The notes: generated from the sequence alone by a model not told the origin. Positions 17,860 through 26,982 are shown, numbered from the stretch's first letter. The stretch: DNA of 64,000 nucleotides from Thauera sedimentorum (GCF_014489115.1 NZ_JACTAH010000001.1:930001-994000), one strand, 5' to 3'. Numbers and translations: made by a program.

Positions 17860-18035
17860 CGCGGGTACTCCCTGAACGGATTCAAAAAAAGTGCCGGGCA
17901 TCATCGATGCCCGGCAGCCAAGGTGAAGCGGGAGCCCGGAGACTCGGGTAACGGCCCCTGCTGGGGGTTGGGGGACGTCGAGGTGACGCTGCAGCGACCG
18001 TTTGGGCAAGTACTCCCGCTTCTGACGGGAGTTAA

Positions 18036-18051
18036 CTCAAGTAGCGTGCCA
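18036..18051 (-). promoter_or_regulatory. Candidate sigma54 promoter of the Rieske-octaheme-cytochrome b operon
   Basis: Minus strand TGGCACG-CTAC-TTGAG: a consensus -24 box (18045-18051) and a -12 box (18036-18040) with correct 4-base spacing, but GA instead of GC at the -12 dinucleotide. The gene immediately upstream on the same strand encodes a sigma54 activator, and the same variant occurs before cydP. Confidence 0.6.
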
Positions 18052-18140
18052 GCCGGGTCTATTGGTCGAATTTTGGTGAGCGTTCGTTAAAAAACAAAGG
18101 CTTAAATAATGTGTCCAGCCGTTCCAGATGATCAGGTTGA

Positions 18141-18174
18141 CTGCCAGAAATGCCGTTTGTGGCGTTTTCTGGCA
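18141..18174. promoter_or_regulatory. Candidate upstream activator site (inverted repeat)
   Basis: Arms CTGCCAGAAA (18141-18150) and TTTCTGGCAG (18165-18174) are perfect 10-base inverted repeats with a 14-base centre. It lies about 90-125 bases upstream of the -24 box, a usual place for a sigma54 enhancer, and shares the CTGGCAG core with repeats upstream of cydP. Confidence 0.6.
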
Positions 18175-18212
18175 GACGCTGGCGGACGACTGGCAGCTTC
18201 CCGGTCAGGCCG

Positions 18213-19550
<1,338 letters not shown>

Positions 19551-19564
19551 GGCGCTGTCCAGAG

Positions 19565-19611
19565 TGGCAGCGGACTGGCAGTCCGCACTGTCAGAGTGTC
19601 CTTGCTGGCAG
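19565..19611. promoter_or_regulatory. Four TGGCAG-type repeats upstream of cydP
   Basis: TGGCAG at 19565-19570, 19576-19581 and 19606-19611 and TGTCAG at 19589-19594; the second sits inside the palindrome GGACTGGCAGTCC (19572-19584). They lie 80-125 bases before the -24 box of the cyd promoter and immediately upstream of the activator gene's own start, so they could serve as enhancer for cyd and autoregulatory site for the activator. Confidence 0.55.
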
Positions 19612-19690
19612 TTCCGCGGTCAATCCTGTTGTGTCGGTTCGTGAGCGAAACTTGATTCAAAGCAATGATTTGCCGCGCCCGCGGGGTGAC

Positions 19691-19706
19691 TGGCACGCCC
19701 CTTGAT
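19691..19706 (+). promoter_or_regulatory. Candidate sigma54 promoter of the cyd operon
   Basis: TGGCACG (19691-19697), CCCC, TTGAT (19702-19706). The -24 box is consensus; the -12 box has GA rather than GC, exactly as in the Rieske promoter. A start near 19717 would give an 18-base leader that includes the GGAG ribosome site (19725-19728) of cydP. Confidence 0.6.
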
Positions 19707-19734
19707 ACATGCGGGACGTACCCCGGAGAAAGAC

Positions 19735-19935
19735 ATGCAAGCATCCGACCGGAAACTGCTGCGCGAGATCGTCGTGGTCGTCGTGCTCAAGCTGGTGCTG
19801 ATCACCGCCCTGTGGTGGGTGTTCATCCGCGACCACAAGGTCGAGGTGGATACCGCACGCATGGCGGTGCACGCGGCCGGGGGCGTACAACAACCTGACG
19901 ACGGAGAGACCGATGGTCACAGAGCAACTCGTTGA
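19735..19935 (+). CDS. cydP: Cytochrome bd oxidase putative small subunit CydP
   Basis: A 66-residue single-span membrane protein beginning [19 protein letters not shown] and continuing [19 protein letters not shown], the family pattern of a basic start, one helix ending LWW-x-F-x-R-D, and a short polar tail. Family members sit directly before cydA in beta- and gammaproteobacteria. GGAG lies six bases before the ATG. The last 23 bases overlap the cydA start in another frame, so translation is coupled. Role in oxidase assembly or stability is by family; untested here. Confidence 0.85.
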   Translation: MQASDRKLLREIVVVVVLKLVLITALWWVFIRDHKVEVDTARMAVHAAGGVQQPDDGETDGHRATR

Positions 19936-21469
19936 CCTCTCGCGGCTGCAGTTTGCCGCGACCGCGATGTACCACTTCCTGTTCGTGCCGCTGACCCTCG
20001 GGATGGTCTGGCTGCTGGTGATCATGGAAAGTGCGTACGTGATGACCGGCAAGCTCATCTACAAGGACATGACCCGCTTCTGGGGCAAGCTGTTCGGCAT
20101 CAACTTCGCGCTGGGCGTGACCACCGGGATCACGCTGGAATTCCAGTTCGGCACCAACTGGGCCTACTACTCACACTACGTGGGCGACATTTTCGGCGCG
20201 CCATTGGCCATCGAGGGGCTGATGGCCTTCTTCCTGGAATCGACCTTCATCGGCCTGTTCTTCTTCGGCTGGGACCGCCTGTCGCGGGTGCAGCACCTGA
20301 TGGTGACCATCCTGATGGCGGTGGGCACCAACCTCTCCGCGCTGTGGATCCTGATCGCCAACGGCTGGATGCAGCACCCGGTGGGTGCCGAGTTCAGCTA
20401 CGAGACCATGCGCATGGAGCTCACCGACTTCTGGGCGGTGATGTTCAACCCGGATGCGCAGGCCAAGTTCGTGCATACCGTGTCGGCCGGCTACGTGACC
20501 GGGGCGATGTTCGTGCTGGCGATCTCGGCCTGGTATCTGCTGCGCCGTCGCGATCTGGAGTTCGCCCGGCGCTCGTTCTCGATCGCCGCGGCCTTCGGCT
20601 TCGCCTCGGTGTGCTCGGTGATCGTGCTGGGCGACGAATCCGGCTACGTGGTGAGCGAGGCGCAGCAGACCAAGCTCGCCGCCATGGAGGCGATGTGGGA
20701 GACCGAGCCCGCACCGGCCAGCTTCAACGTCATCGCCATTCCCAACGAAGCGGAGATGAAGAACGACTACGCCCTGCACATCCCCTGGGTGATGGGCATC
20801 ATCGGCACCCGCTCGCTGGACAAGGAGATGCCGGGCATCCGCGAGATCGTCGCGCGCAACCGCGAGCGGGTCGAAGTGGGCGTCGAGGCCGTGCGCCTGC
20901 TCGAAGCCCTGCGCGCCGACCCGGGCAACGCAGAGCTGCGCCAGCGCTTCGACGCGGTCAAGGACGATCTGGGCTTCGGCCTGCTGCTGAAGAAGTACGT
21001 CACCTCCATGGACGACGTCACCCCCGAGCTGATGGACCGCGCCGCGCGCGACACCATCCCGAAGGTGGCGCCGCTGTTCTGGAGCTTCCGCATCATGGTG
21101 GCGCTGGGCTTCGCCATGCTGGCGCTGTTCGGCCTGGCGCTGTGGTACTCGGTGAAGGGCAGCTTCGAGCACAAGCCCTGGCTGCTGCGCTGGGCGCTGT
21201 GGTTCCTGCCGGCGCCGTGGATCGCCTCCGAACTGGGCTGGATCGTCGCGGAGTATGGCCGTCAGCCCTGGACCATCTACGGCGTGCTGCCCACCCACCT
21301 GTCGGTGTCCACGCTGTCGGTGGAAAGCCTGTACGGCTCGCTCGCCGGCTTCGTCGGCTTCTACACCGTGCTGCTGATCGTCGAGATGTACCTGATGGTG
21401 CGCTTCGCCCGCCAGGGACCGGGCAGCCTGGGCACCGGCCGCTACATGAACGAAACCGCGCACGCCTGA
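19913..21469 (+). CDS. cydA: Cytochrome bd ubiquinol oxidase subunit I
   Basis: Quinol-oxidising, heme-bearing subunit of the high-affinity terminal oxidase in the inner membrane. The 518-residue protein has the heme ligand His in [16 protein letters not shown], the GWxxT-like [16 protein letters not shown] motif, and a long hydrophilic Q-loop of roughly 130 residues from [17 protein letters not shown] (with the conserved Lys and Glu) to [11 protein letters not shown], as in the long-loop (E. coli-like) class. bd oxidases tolerate sulfide and NO, which fits the SQR-like gene downstream. Translationally coupled to cydP. Confidence 0.97.
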   Translation: MVTEQLVDLSRLQFAATAMYHFLFVPLTLGMVWLLVIMESAYVMTGKLIYKDMTRFWGKLFGINFALGVTTGITLEFQFGTNWAYYSHYVGDIFGAPLAIEGLMAFFLESTFIGLFFFGWDRLSRVQHLMVTILMAVGTNLSALWILIANGWMQHPVGAEFSYETMRMELTDFWAVMFNPDAQAKFVHTVSAGYVTGAMFVLAISAWYLLRRRDLEFARRSFSIAAAFGFASVCSVIVLGDESGYVVSEAQQTKLAAMEAMWETEPAPASFNVIAIPNEAEMKNDYALHIPWVMGIIGTRSLDKEMPGIREIVARNRERVEVGVEAVRLLEALRADPGNAELRQRFDAVKDDLGFGLLLKKYVTSMDDVTPELMDRAARDTIPKVAPLFWSFRIMVALGFAMLALFGLALWYSVKGSFEHKPWLLRWALWFLPAPWIASELGWIVAEYGRQPWTIYGVLPTHLSVSTLSVESLYGSLAGFVGFYTVLLIVEMYLMVRFARQGPGSLGTGRYMNETAHA

Positions 21470-21483
21470 GAGGATCCCGGATC

Positions 21484-22623
21484 ATGATCATCGACTACCC
21501 GACCCTGAAACTCATCTGGTGGCTGCTGGTGGGCGTGCTGCTCGTCGGCTTCGCCATCATGGACGGCCACGACATGGGCGTGGGCACGCTGCTGCCCTTC
21601 GTCGGCAAGAACGACACCGAGCGCCGCGTGGTGATCAACACCGTCGGCCCGCACTGGGACGGCAACCAGGTGTGGTTCATCACCGGCGGCGGGGCGATCT
21701 TCGCTGCCTGGCCGATCGTCTATGCCACCGCCTTCTCCGGCTTCTACTGGGCGATGCTGGCGGTGCTGTGGGCGTTGTTCTTCCGCCCGGTAGGCTTCGA
21801 CTACCGCAGCAAGATCCACAACGCCACCTGGCGCAGCACCTGGGACTGGGGCCTGTTCGTGGGCGGTTTCGTGCCGCCGGTGATCTTCGGCGTGGCCTTC
21901 GGCAACCTGTTGCAAGGCGTGCCCTTCCACTTCGACGACACCCTGGTGCCGTACTACACCGGCAGCTTCTGGGGCCTGCTCAATCCCTTCGCCCTGCTGT
22001 GCGGCGTGGTGGCCAGCGCGATGATCACCCTGCAGGGCGCGGTGTACCTGATGCACCGCACCGAGGACGAGATCTACGCCCGCAGCCGCAAGGCCATGCT
22101 GGGCGCGGGCATCGTGCTGCTGGCGGCCTTCAGTGCGGCCGGCGTGTGGGTGCAGGACATCCCCGGCTATGTGATCACCAGCGCCTTCGACTCCGCGGCG
22201 CTGCCCAACCCGCAGGCCAAGACGGTGGCGCGCGAGGCCGGCGCGTGGATGGCCAACTATCGTGCCATGCCTGCCACCTTGCTGGTGCCGGCGCTCGCCT
22301 ACCTGGGCGTGATCGGCGCCGTCTGGCTGGCCTGGCGCGGACGTACGCTGGCGGCCTTCGTGGCCTCCTCGCTGGCCATCGTCGGGGTGATCGGCACCGC
22401 AGGGGTGTCGATGTTCCCCTTCGTGATGCCTTCGATCAGCGCGCCGGACATGAGCCTCACGGTGTGGGATGCGGTCTCCAGCCACCGCACGCTGACCATC
22501 ATGTTCTGGGCCACGCTGATCTTCATGCCGCTGATCGTGCTCTACACCAGCTGGGCCTACAAGGTGATGTCCGGCAAGGTCACCGCGGCCTACGTGCGCG
22601 AGAACGAACACTCCGCCTACTGA
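21484..22623 (+). CDS. cydB: Cytochrome bd ubiquinol oxidase subunit II
   Basis: Second large subunit of cytochrome bd, 379 residues and eight to nine membrane helices. Recognised by LKLIWWLLVGVLLVGFAIMDGHDMGVG, NTVGPHWDGNQVWFITGGGAIFAAWP and FFRPVGFDYR, all near the N-terminus, and SMFPFVMPSISAPDMSLTVW toward the C-terminus. It follows cydA by 14 bases with a GAGAGGATC-type ribosome site and is followed by cydX after 16 bases. Confidence 0.97.
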   Translation: MIIDYPTLKLIWWLLVGVLLVGFAIMDGHDMGVGTLLPFVGKNDTERRVVINTVGPHWDGNQVWFITGGGAIFAAWPIVYATAFSGFYWAMLAVLWALFFRPVGFDYRSKIHNATWRSTWDWGLFVGGFVPPVIFGVAFGNLLQGVPFHFDDTLVPYYTGSFWGLLNPFALLCGVVASAMITLQGAVYLMHRTEDEIYARSRKAMLGAGIVLLAAFSAAGVWVQDIPGYVITSAFDSAALPNPQAKTVAREAGAWMANYRAMPATLLVPALAYLGVIGAVWLAWRGRTLAAFVASSLAIVGVIGTAGVSMFPFVMPSISAPDMSLTVWDAVSSHRTLTIMFWATLIFMPLIVLYTSWAYKVMSGKVTAAYVRENEHSAY

Positions 22624-22639
22624 AACAAGGAGAACACGA

Positions 22640-22771
22640 ATGTGGTACTTCACCTGGATGCTGGGTATCGGCTTCGCCGTTCTGATGGCGATCCTCAACG
22701 TGCTGTGGATGGAGAATGAAGATGGACGGCGCAACAGCCTGCGGGCACGACGGGAAGGCGATGACGCCTGA
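22640..22771 (+). CDS. cydX: Cytochrome bd-I small subunit CydX
   Basis: A 43-residue single-helix protein that starts MWYFTWMLGIGFAVLMAIL and continues NVLWMENEDG, matching the CydX pattern MWYF-W-LG...N-x-x-W-x-E. It stabilises the hemes of cytochrome bd by family knowledge. An AAGGAG ribosome site lies nine bases upstream. The charged tail (RRNSLRARREGDD) is longer than in E. coli CydX (37 residues) and its codons are read in a second frame by the overlapping ybgE-like gene. Confidence 0.9.
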   Translation: MWYFTWMLGIGFAVLMAILNVLWMENEDGRRNSLRARREGDDA

Positions 22772-23060
22772 GACCGGACGGGAGGTGGCGGCGCCGGTCG
22801 GGCAGGTCAAGCTGCTGGCCATCGCAGTTGCGCTGGCGATCACGCTCGGCGTCACCATCTACCCGCATGCGCTGGCCGGCCCCGACGGGGCGGCCGACCA
22901 CTGGGCGGCCATGGCGGCCTTCTGGGCGATGAGCGCCGGCTATGTGAGCGGCGTCGGCTTCCGGCCGCAGCGCCTGGTGTTCCGCCTGATCTTCTCGGGC
23001 TGGACCTGCCTGGCGGCCTTGCTCCTGGCCGGTGCGCGCATGGCCTGGCTGTGGGGGTAG
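22716..23060 (+). CDS. Cyd operon protein YbgE-like
   Basis: A small membrane protein (114 residues from ATG 22716, 112 from 22722, which has GGAG seven bases upstream and is equally likely) with three hydrophobic segments and the signature YVSGVGFRPQR, matching the HGVGF-x-P pattern of YbgE. The usual order cydA-cydB-cydX-ybgE is kept. It overlaps cydX out of frame by about 50 bases, unusually deep. The N-terminal ACGHDGKAMTPETG region is polar and of no known role. Accessory function in cytochrome bd is presumed from context only. Confidence 0.75.
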   Translation: MKMDGATACGHDGKAMTPETGREVAAPVGQVKLLAIAVALAITLGVTIYPHALAGPDGAADHWAAMAAFWAMSAGYVSGVGFRPQRLVFRLIFSGWTCLAALLLAGARMAWLWG

Positions 23061-23064
23061 GGCG

Positions 23065-23763
23065 ATGTACTTTCGCATCATCGAGGACAGCCGCTCCAGC
23101 GCCGTGGGCTACCTGCTGGCCGATGCCGAGCGGCAGTCCGCGGTGGCGATCGACCCGCCGCCCGGCCAGGAGGCGCTGATCTGCGCACTGCTCGACGAGT
23201 GCGGCCTGCGCCTGCAGCACGTCGCGCGGACCCATGTTCACCGGCCGGACCATGCCGGTTGCACGGGCCTGTGCAGCCGCACCGGCGCCTCCTGCGTTGC
23301 CGGTGTCGAAGCCGGCCTCGCGGACGCTGCGCGACAACTGGTGCATGGCGACACGCTGGTGTTCGGTGACGAGGTGCTGCATGTGCTCGCCACCCCCGGA
23401 CATACCCCGGGCTGCATCAGCTTCCGCTGGCGGGACCGGCTGTTCTGCGGCGACGTGTTCGAGGTAGGCGGGTGTGCCGTCGGCGGCAGCGAATCCGACC
23501 CGGCGCTGCTCTACGACAGCCTGACGCAACGCATCTTCACCCTGCCCGACGAGACGCTGGTGTTTCCGTCCCATCGCTCGAAGGGGCGGACCGTGTCGAC
23601 CGTGGCCGACGAACGGCGCCGCCACGCGCGGGTGATCGGTGGTTCGCGCGAAGGCTTCCTGACCGAGATGGCCTTCCGCCGGGTCGTCCATCCACGTTTG
23701 ACGCAGGCCCTGAACGCTGCGGGGGATGAGCCCCGCGCAGGCAAGGGCGGGCTCGAGCGATGA
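23065..23763 (+). CDS. MBL-fold protein, ETHE1-like, with altered metal motif
   Basis: A 232-residue metallo-beta-lactamase-fold protein of the persulfide dioxygenase/glyoxalase II group: MYFRIIEDSRSSAVGYLLAD start, GHTPGCISF, FCGDVF, and PSHRSKGRTVSTVADERR, which parallels the PxHDYxGRxxS segment of ETHE1 enzymes. However, the first metal motif reads THVHRPDHAG (His57, His59, Asp62, His63), with one extra residue between the second His and the Asp, and the third-region HDY is HRS. Metal binding and activity are therefore doubtful. Starts four bases after the ybgE-like stop and precedes the SQR-like gene, so a persulfide role is plausible but unproven. Confidence 0.8.
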   Translation: MYFRIIEDSRSSAVGYLLADAERQSAVAIDPPPGQEALICALLDECGLRLQHVARTHVHRPDHAGCTGLCSRTGASCVAGVEAGLADAARQLVHGDTLVFGDEVLHVLATPGHTPGCISFRWRDRLFCGDVFEVGGCAVGGSESDPALLYDSLTQRIFTLPDETLVFPSHRSKGRTVSTVADERRRHARVIGGSREGFLTEMAFRRVVHPRLTQALNAAGDEPRAGKGGLER

Positions 23764-23775
23764 GTCTATAACCAT

Positions 23776-23796
23776 ATAAGCGTACGATGATATACT
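23776..23796 (+). promoter_or_regulatory. AT-rich candidate promoter/operator before the SQR-like gene
   Basis: A short AT-rich island (23765-23796) in otherwise GC-rich DNA contains ATAT...ATAT half-sites around AAGCGTACGATG and a -10-like TATACT (23791-23796) with no good -35. Such ATAT-flanked sites resemble ArsR-type sulfide-responsive (BigR/SqrR) operators, but no such regulator gene is in the window. Confidence 0.35.
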
Positions 23797-23861
23797 GACG
23801 CCGAAACATCATTCGGCCAGGCGGCAAGGGGTCGCTTCGCCGGTACACGGAGGAGGCGAGG

Positions 23862-25217
23862 ATGAGCTCTCAAGAACACGAAAACCGATTGCTGCAGAGT
23901 CTGGCGCGTGCGCCGCTCGATCGGCGAACCTTCCTGACCCTGGGTGCCGCCGGCGCGGGCAGCCTGATGCTGGGCGCCAAGCCGGCCCGGGCGGCCGAAC
24001 GGGTCAGGACGGCGGCGCACATCGTCATTGCCGGCGCGGGCGCTGCCGGGCTGGCGACCGCGTCGCGGCTGGCCGCGCGTCTCGATGGCGCGAAGATCAC
24101 CCTCATCGATGCGCGCAAGCCGCATTTCTACCAGCCCGGCTTCACCCTGGTGGCGGCGGGCATCAAGCCGGCCGACTACGTGGTGTCGACCACCGCCGAA
24201 TACGTGCCGGGCGGTGTCGAGCTGATCGAGGAGGCCGTGGCCGAGTTCGACCCCGAGGGCAAGCGGGTGGTCACCGCCAGCGGCCGCGCCCTTGCCTACG
24301 ACTACCTGGTGGTCGCCACCGGCCTCAAGCTCGACTACGAGGCCATCGAAGGCATGGACGTCTCGCTGATCGGCCAGAACGGCATGGGCAGCATCTACCA
24401 CAGCCCGCAGGCCGCGGCGGCCACCTGGGGTGCGCTGTCGCAGTTTGCCGACCGTGGCGGGGTAGGGGTGTTCAGCCGCCCGGCCACCGAGATGAAATGT
24501 GCGGGCGCACCGCTCAAGTACACCTTCATCGCCGACGACCACCTGCGCCGGCGCGGCAATCGCGGCAAGGCGGAGATCATCTACAACGCCAACAACAAGT
24601 CGCTGTTCAGCGTGCCCATCGTGCATGAGAAGGTGCGCATGCTGTTCCGCGACCGTGGCATCAAGACCCACTACGACCGGGTGCTGACCCGCATCGAGCC
24701 GGGTCGCCGCGTGGCCACCTTCAGCACGCCGGACGGCCTGGTCGAGCAGCCCTACGACTTCATCAACGTGATCCCGCCGATGCGCGCGCCCGATGCGGTG
24801 CGCAACAGCCCGCTACGCTGGCAGGACGGCCCCTGGGCCGCAGACGGCTGGATGGACGTGGAGCGCGGCAACCTGCGCCACAAGCGCTACCCGGAGGTGT
24901 TCGGCATCGGCGACATCGCCGGCGTGCCCAAGGGCAAGACCGCGGCCAGCGTGAAGTGGCAGGTGCCGGTGGCGGTCGATCACCTGGTGGCGGACATCGC
25001 TGGCCGGCAGAGCGACGCGGTGTATGACGGCTACACTTCCTGCCCGCTGATCACCCGCCTGGGCCGGGCGATGCTGGTCGAGTTCGACTACGAGAACAAC
25101 CTCACCCCGTCCTTCCCGGGCATCGTTGCGCCGCTGGAGGAACTGTGGGTGAGCTGGGTGATGAAGACCATGGCGCTCAAGCCCACCTACATCAGCATGC
25201 TGCGCGGTCGCGCCTGA
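23862..25217 (+). CDS. Sulfide:quinone oxidoreductase-like FAD protein, with Tat-like signal
   Basis: A 451-residue FAD/NAD(P)-fold flavoprotein. The N-terminus LDRRTFLTLGAAGAGSLMLG is a twin-arginine-like signal, unusual for SQR, followed by the FAD motif IVIAGAGAAGLATASRL, the ATG motif YDYLVVATGLKL, and FGIGDIAGVPKGKTAA near the C-terminus. Two cysteines lie at SQR-type positions, Cys213 in EMKCAGAPLKY and Cys394 in YTSCPLITR, supporting sulfide oxidation to polysulfide with electrons to quinone. A C-terminal amphipathic helix could anchor it to the membrane. It follows cyd-MBL after 98 bases and may feed the sulfide-resistant cytochrome bd. Confidence 0.85.
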   Translation: MSSQEHENRLLQSLARAPLDRRTFLTLGAAGAGSLMLGAKPARAAERVRTAAHIVIAGAGAAGLATASRLAARLDGAKITLIDARKPHFYQPGFTLVAAGIKPADYVVSTTAEYVPGGVELIEEAVAEFDPEGKRVVTASGRALAYDYLVVATGLKLDYEAIEGMDVSLIGQNGMGSIYHSPQAAAATWGALSQFADRGGVGVFSRPATEMKCAGAPLKYTFIADDHLRRRGNRGKAEIIYNANNKSLFSVPIVHEKVRMLFRDRGIKTHYDRVLTRIEPGRRVATFSTPDGLVEQPYDFINVIPPMRAPDAVRNSPLRWQDGPWAADGWMDVERGNLRHKRYPEVFGIGDIAGVPKGKTAASVKWQVPVAVDHLVADIAGRQSDAVYDGYTSCPLITRLGRAMLVEFDYENNLTPSFPGIVAPLEELWVSWVMKTMALKPTYISMLRGRA

Positions 25218-25230
25218 GGAGGACGGAAAG

Positions 25231-25584
25231 ATGAAAGAACTCGACCCGATGGTCTTCCTGGCCGTGTTCCAGGAAATGCTCGGCCCCTTGCTGTGGTTGC
25301 TGGTGTTGCTGGCGGTGGGCGGCATCGCCGCCTTCGTCGCGGTGCTGGTGAAGGAGCGCCACATCGTCAGCCGGCGCCTGGTGCGTGCCGAACTGCTGGG
25401 CCTGGTCGGCGGCGCGCTGTCGCTGGTGCTGATGGCCAAGGTGTCCTCGTCGGGCTTCACCGACGCGGGCGGGCCGGCCGACTGGTTCCTGATCGCGCTG
25501 GTGTTCGGCGTGGGTCTCGCCGGCACCACCATCCTGGTCTATGCGTTGGCCGGCTGGCGCGACCTGCTGAGCGGTTCGCGCTGA
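25231..25584 (+). CDS. Small membrane protein, DUF5368-like
   Basis: A 117-residue protein with three hydrophobic helices (MVFLAVFQEMLGPLLWLLVL, VRAELLGLVGGALSLVLM, WFLIALVFGVGLAGTTILV) and a conserved-looking VSSSGFTDAGGPADW loop. I associate this with DUF5368, small proteins found next to sulfide:quinone oxidoreductase genes; the assignment is from memory. It begins 13 bases after the SQR-like gene with an AGGAGGACGG ribosome site, so the two form one operon. A membrane partner or anchor of the flavoprotein is possible. Confidence 0.6.
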   Translation: MKELDPMVFLAVFQEMLGPLLWLLVLLAVGGIAAFVAVLVKERHIVSRRLVRAELLGLVGGALSLVLMAKVSSSGFTDAGGPADWFLIALVFGVGLAGTTILVYALAGWRDLLSGSR

Positions 25585-25592
25585 GCCGCAAT

Positions 25593-25617
25593 GCGGGGCC
25601 GGTTCAGCCGGCCCCGC
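25593..25617. terminator. GC-rich hairpin between convergent genes
   Basis: Perfect 10-bp stem GCGGGGCCGG (25593-25602) with CCGGCCCCGC (25608-25617), five-base loop, no T-run. It sits between the DUF5368-like gene and queD and overlaps the queD 3' end; a bidirectional stop is likely. Confidence 0.6.
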
Positions 25618-26053
25618 GAATGGCGTCCGCCCAGCAGTTGGGCGTCTCGAACAGGCGCACCTGCTCCAGTCGCAGGTCGTTGCCGTAGCTGTCCCGATAC
25701 AGCGGGTCCAGGATCTCGAAGGCAAGCCGGGCAAGGTTCTCGGCCGTGGGGATGACGTCCAGCACCACGGTCTTGTGGCCCGGAATGCGGGCCAGCAGGT
25801 CGACCACCACGGTGTCGCCGCGATAGACCAGGAAGGCGTGATCCCACAGATCCACCAGATGGTGCTTGGCGATGGTCTTCACGTCGGCAAAATCCATCAC
25901 CATGCCGTTGACCGGCTGGCCGGCCGCGTCGATGATGCGTCCTGAGAGCGTCACCTCGATCGCGTAGCGGTGGCCGTGCATGTGACGGCACTGGCTCGCG
26001 TGATCGGGAATCCGGTGTCCGGCGTCGAACTCCAGTCGGCGGGTGATGCGCAT
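25604..26053 (-). CDS. queD: 6-carboxy-5,6,7,8-tetrahydropterin synthase QueD
   Basis: Second step of queuosine/7-deazaguanine synthesis. The 149-residue PTPS-fold protein has the zinc ligands in FDAGHRI and HGH of CRHMHGHRYAIEV (whose Cys is the catalytic residue), DFADVK, LWDHAFL, and PTAENLARLAFEIL with the substrate-binding Glu. The C-terminus LFETPNCWA is standard for QueD. The gene has a TATAAT-like element at 26081-26086 on the minus strand and is divergent from a radical SAM gene. Confidence 0.93.
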   Translation of the reverse strand: MRITRRLEFDAGHRIPDHASQCRHMHGHRYAIEVTLSGRIIDAAGQPVNGMVMDFADVKTIAKHHLVDLWDHAFLVYRGDTVVVDLLARIPGHKTVVLDVIPTAENLARLAFEILDPLYRDSYGNDLRLEQVRLFETPNCWADAIRGAG

Positions 26054-26130
26054 GATCAATCTCGGCGGTAAAGGGCGCGGATTATACACCGCGTGCAGTG
26101 CCGCCGCTGGCCGTTTTTCCTTCCGCCACA

Positions 26131-26982
26131 ATGACTTCCAGCAAGATTGAGCTGAGCGTTCGCAATCATGACCGCGATCTTGCGGGCATGACCTACGTGT
26201 ACCCGGTCCTGTCCCGCCGGGCCGGCGGCGTGTCGGTGGGGGTGAATCTCAACCCCAACAACGCCTGCAACTGGCACTGCGTGTACTGCCAGGTACCGGA
26301 CCTCGTTCGCGGTGCCGCGCCGCTCATCGACCTGGCGCGGCTGGAGGCGGAACTCGACGGCTTTCTCAACGCGCTGGTCAACGGCGACTGGCTGCTGCGC
26401 AATGCGCCGGAAGGCGCGCGCGAAGTGCGCGACATCGCGCTCTCCGGCAACGGCGAACCGACCAGTGCGGCGGCCTTTCCCGAGGTCGTCGAACTCATCC
26501 ATCGCCTGCGGCAGAAGTACGGTCTGACCCGGGTGCCGCTGCGGCTTATCACCAACGGCAGCCTGCTCGGCCGGGAGCGTGTGCGTGCCGGCATCGCGCG
26601 CATGGGCGAGATCGGCGGCGAGGTGTGGTTCAAGGTGGATGGCGGGCGGCCCGAGGATATCGAGCGCATCAACGGCGTGCGCATGCCGGTGGCCCGCGTG
26701 GTGCGCAACCTGGCCGCCTGCGCGCAGCTGTGTCCCACCTGGGCGCAGACCTGCGTGTTCCGCTGGGATGGCGTCGGACCGGATGCCCAGGCCCTGGCGG
26801 CCTATCTGGACGTGCTCGAGCGCGCCGGCAGCGACCGCCTGCGCGGTGTGCTGCTCTACGGCGTCGCGCGCCCGTCCATGCAGCCGGAGGCGCCGCGCGT
26901 CAGCCCGGTGAGTCTGGACGAGCTTGAATGCGTGGCCGAAGCCATCAGAAAAAAGGGGCTGACCGTAACGGTCAGCCCCTGA
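26131..26982 (+). CDS. Radical SAM protein, function unknown
   Basis: A 283-residue enzyme with the radical SAM cluster motif CNWHCVYC (Cys46, Cys50, Cys53), the SAM-binding GNGEPT (in ALSGNGEPTSAAAF), a strand-4 LRLITNGSLLG, and VWFKVDGGRPED in the barrel. It is longer than QueE and lacks the QueE-specific N-terminus, so I do not call it QueE although it is divergent from queD. The overall pattern is closest to wyosine-like/MoaA-like stand-alone radical SAM proteins of unknown role. Its last codons contain a strong terminator hairpin for the opposing gene. Confidence 0.8.
   Translation: MTSSKIELSVRNHDRDLAGMTYVYPVLSRRAGGVSVGVNLNPNNACNWHCVYCQVPDLVRGAAPLIDLARLEAELDGFLNALVNGDWLLRNAPEGAREVRDIALSGNGEPTSAAAFPEVVELIHRLRQKYGLTRVPLRLITNGSLLGRERVRAGIARMGEIGGEVWFKVDGGRPEDIERINGVRMPVARVVRNLAACAQLCPTWAQTCVFRWDGVGPDAQALAAYLDVLERAGSDRLRGVLLYGVARPSMQPEAPRVSPVSLDELECVAEAIRKKGLTVTVSP
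26949..26979 (-). terminator. Rho-independent terminator of the XRE gene, inside the radical SAM gene end
   Basis: Minus-strand stem GGGGCTGACCG with CGGTCAGCCCC (arms 26955-26965 and 26969-26979) followed by a run of six T on that strand (A-run 26949-26954). It is placed for the minus-strand XRE gene and lies within the last codons of the plus-strand radical SAM gene. Confidence 0.85.

Larger units (their letters stand above)
17860..18212 (-). promoter_or_regulatory. 353-base regulatory region upstream of the Rieske operon
   Basis: No convincing gene. Reading on the minus strand it holds, in order: a near-perfect inverted repeat (18141-18174), a TGGCAG copy (18191-18196), a sigma54-like -24/-12 element (18036-18051), a leader hairpin formed by ACTCCCG (18012-18018) and CGGGAGT (18026-18032), and the Rieske ribosome site. 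The AT-rich stretch 18085-18112 lies between the repeat and the promoter, as expected for a DNA-bending site. Confidence 0.6.

Noticed and set aside
17269..18009. Longer Rieske start in the in-frame ORF
   Set aside because: The extra N-terminus reads through the leader and lacks a ribosome site; ATG 17859 gives the expected anchor.
19652..19666. TTGATTCAAAGCAA as an FNR box before cydP
   Set aside because: The right half does not match RTCAA with a four-base spacer.
26131..26982. QueE assignment for the radical SAM gene
   Set aside because: Too long and lacking the QueE N-terminal pattern; only the queD neighbourhood suggested it.
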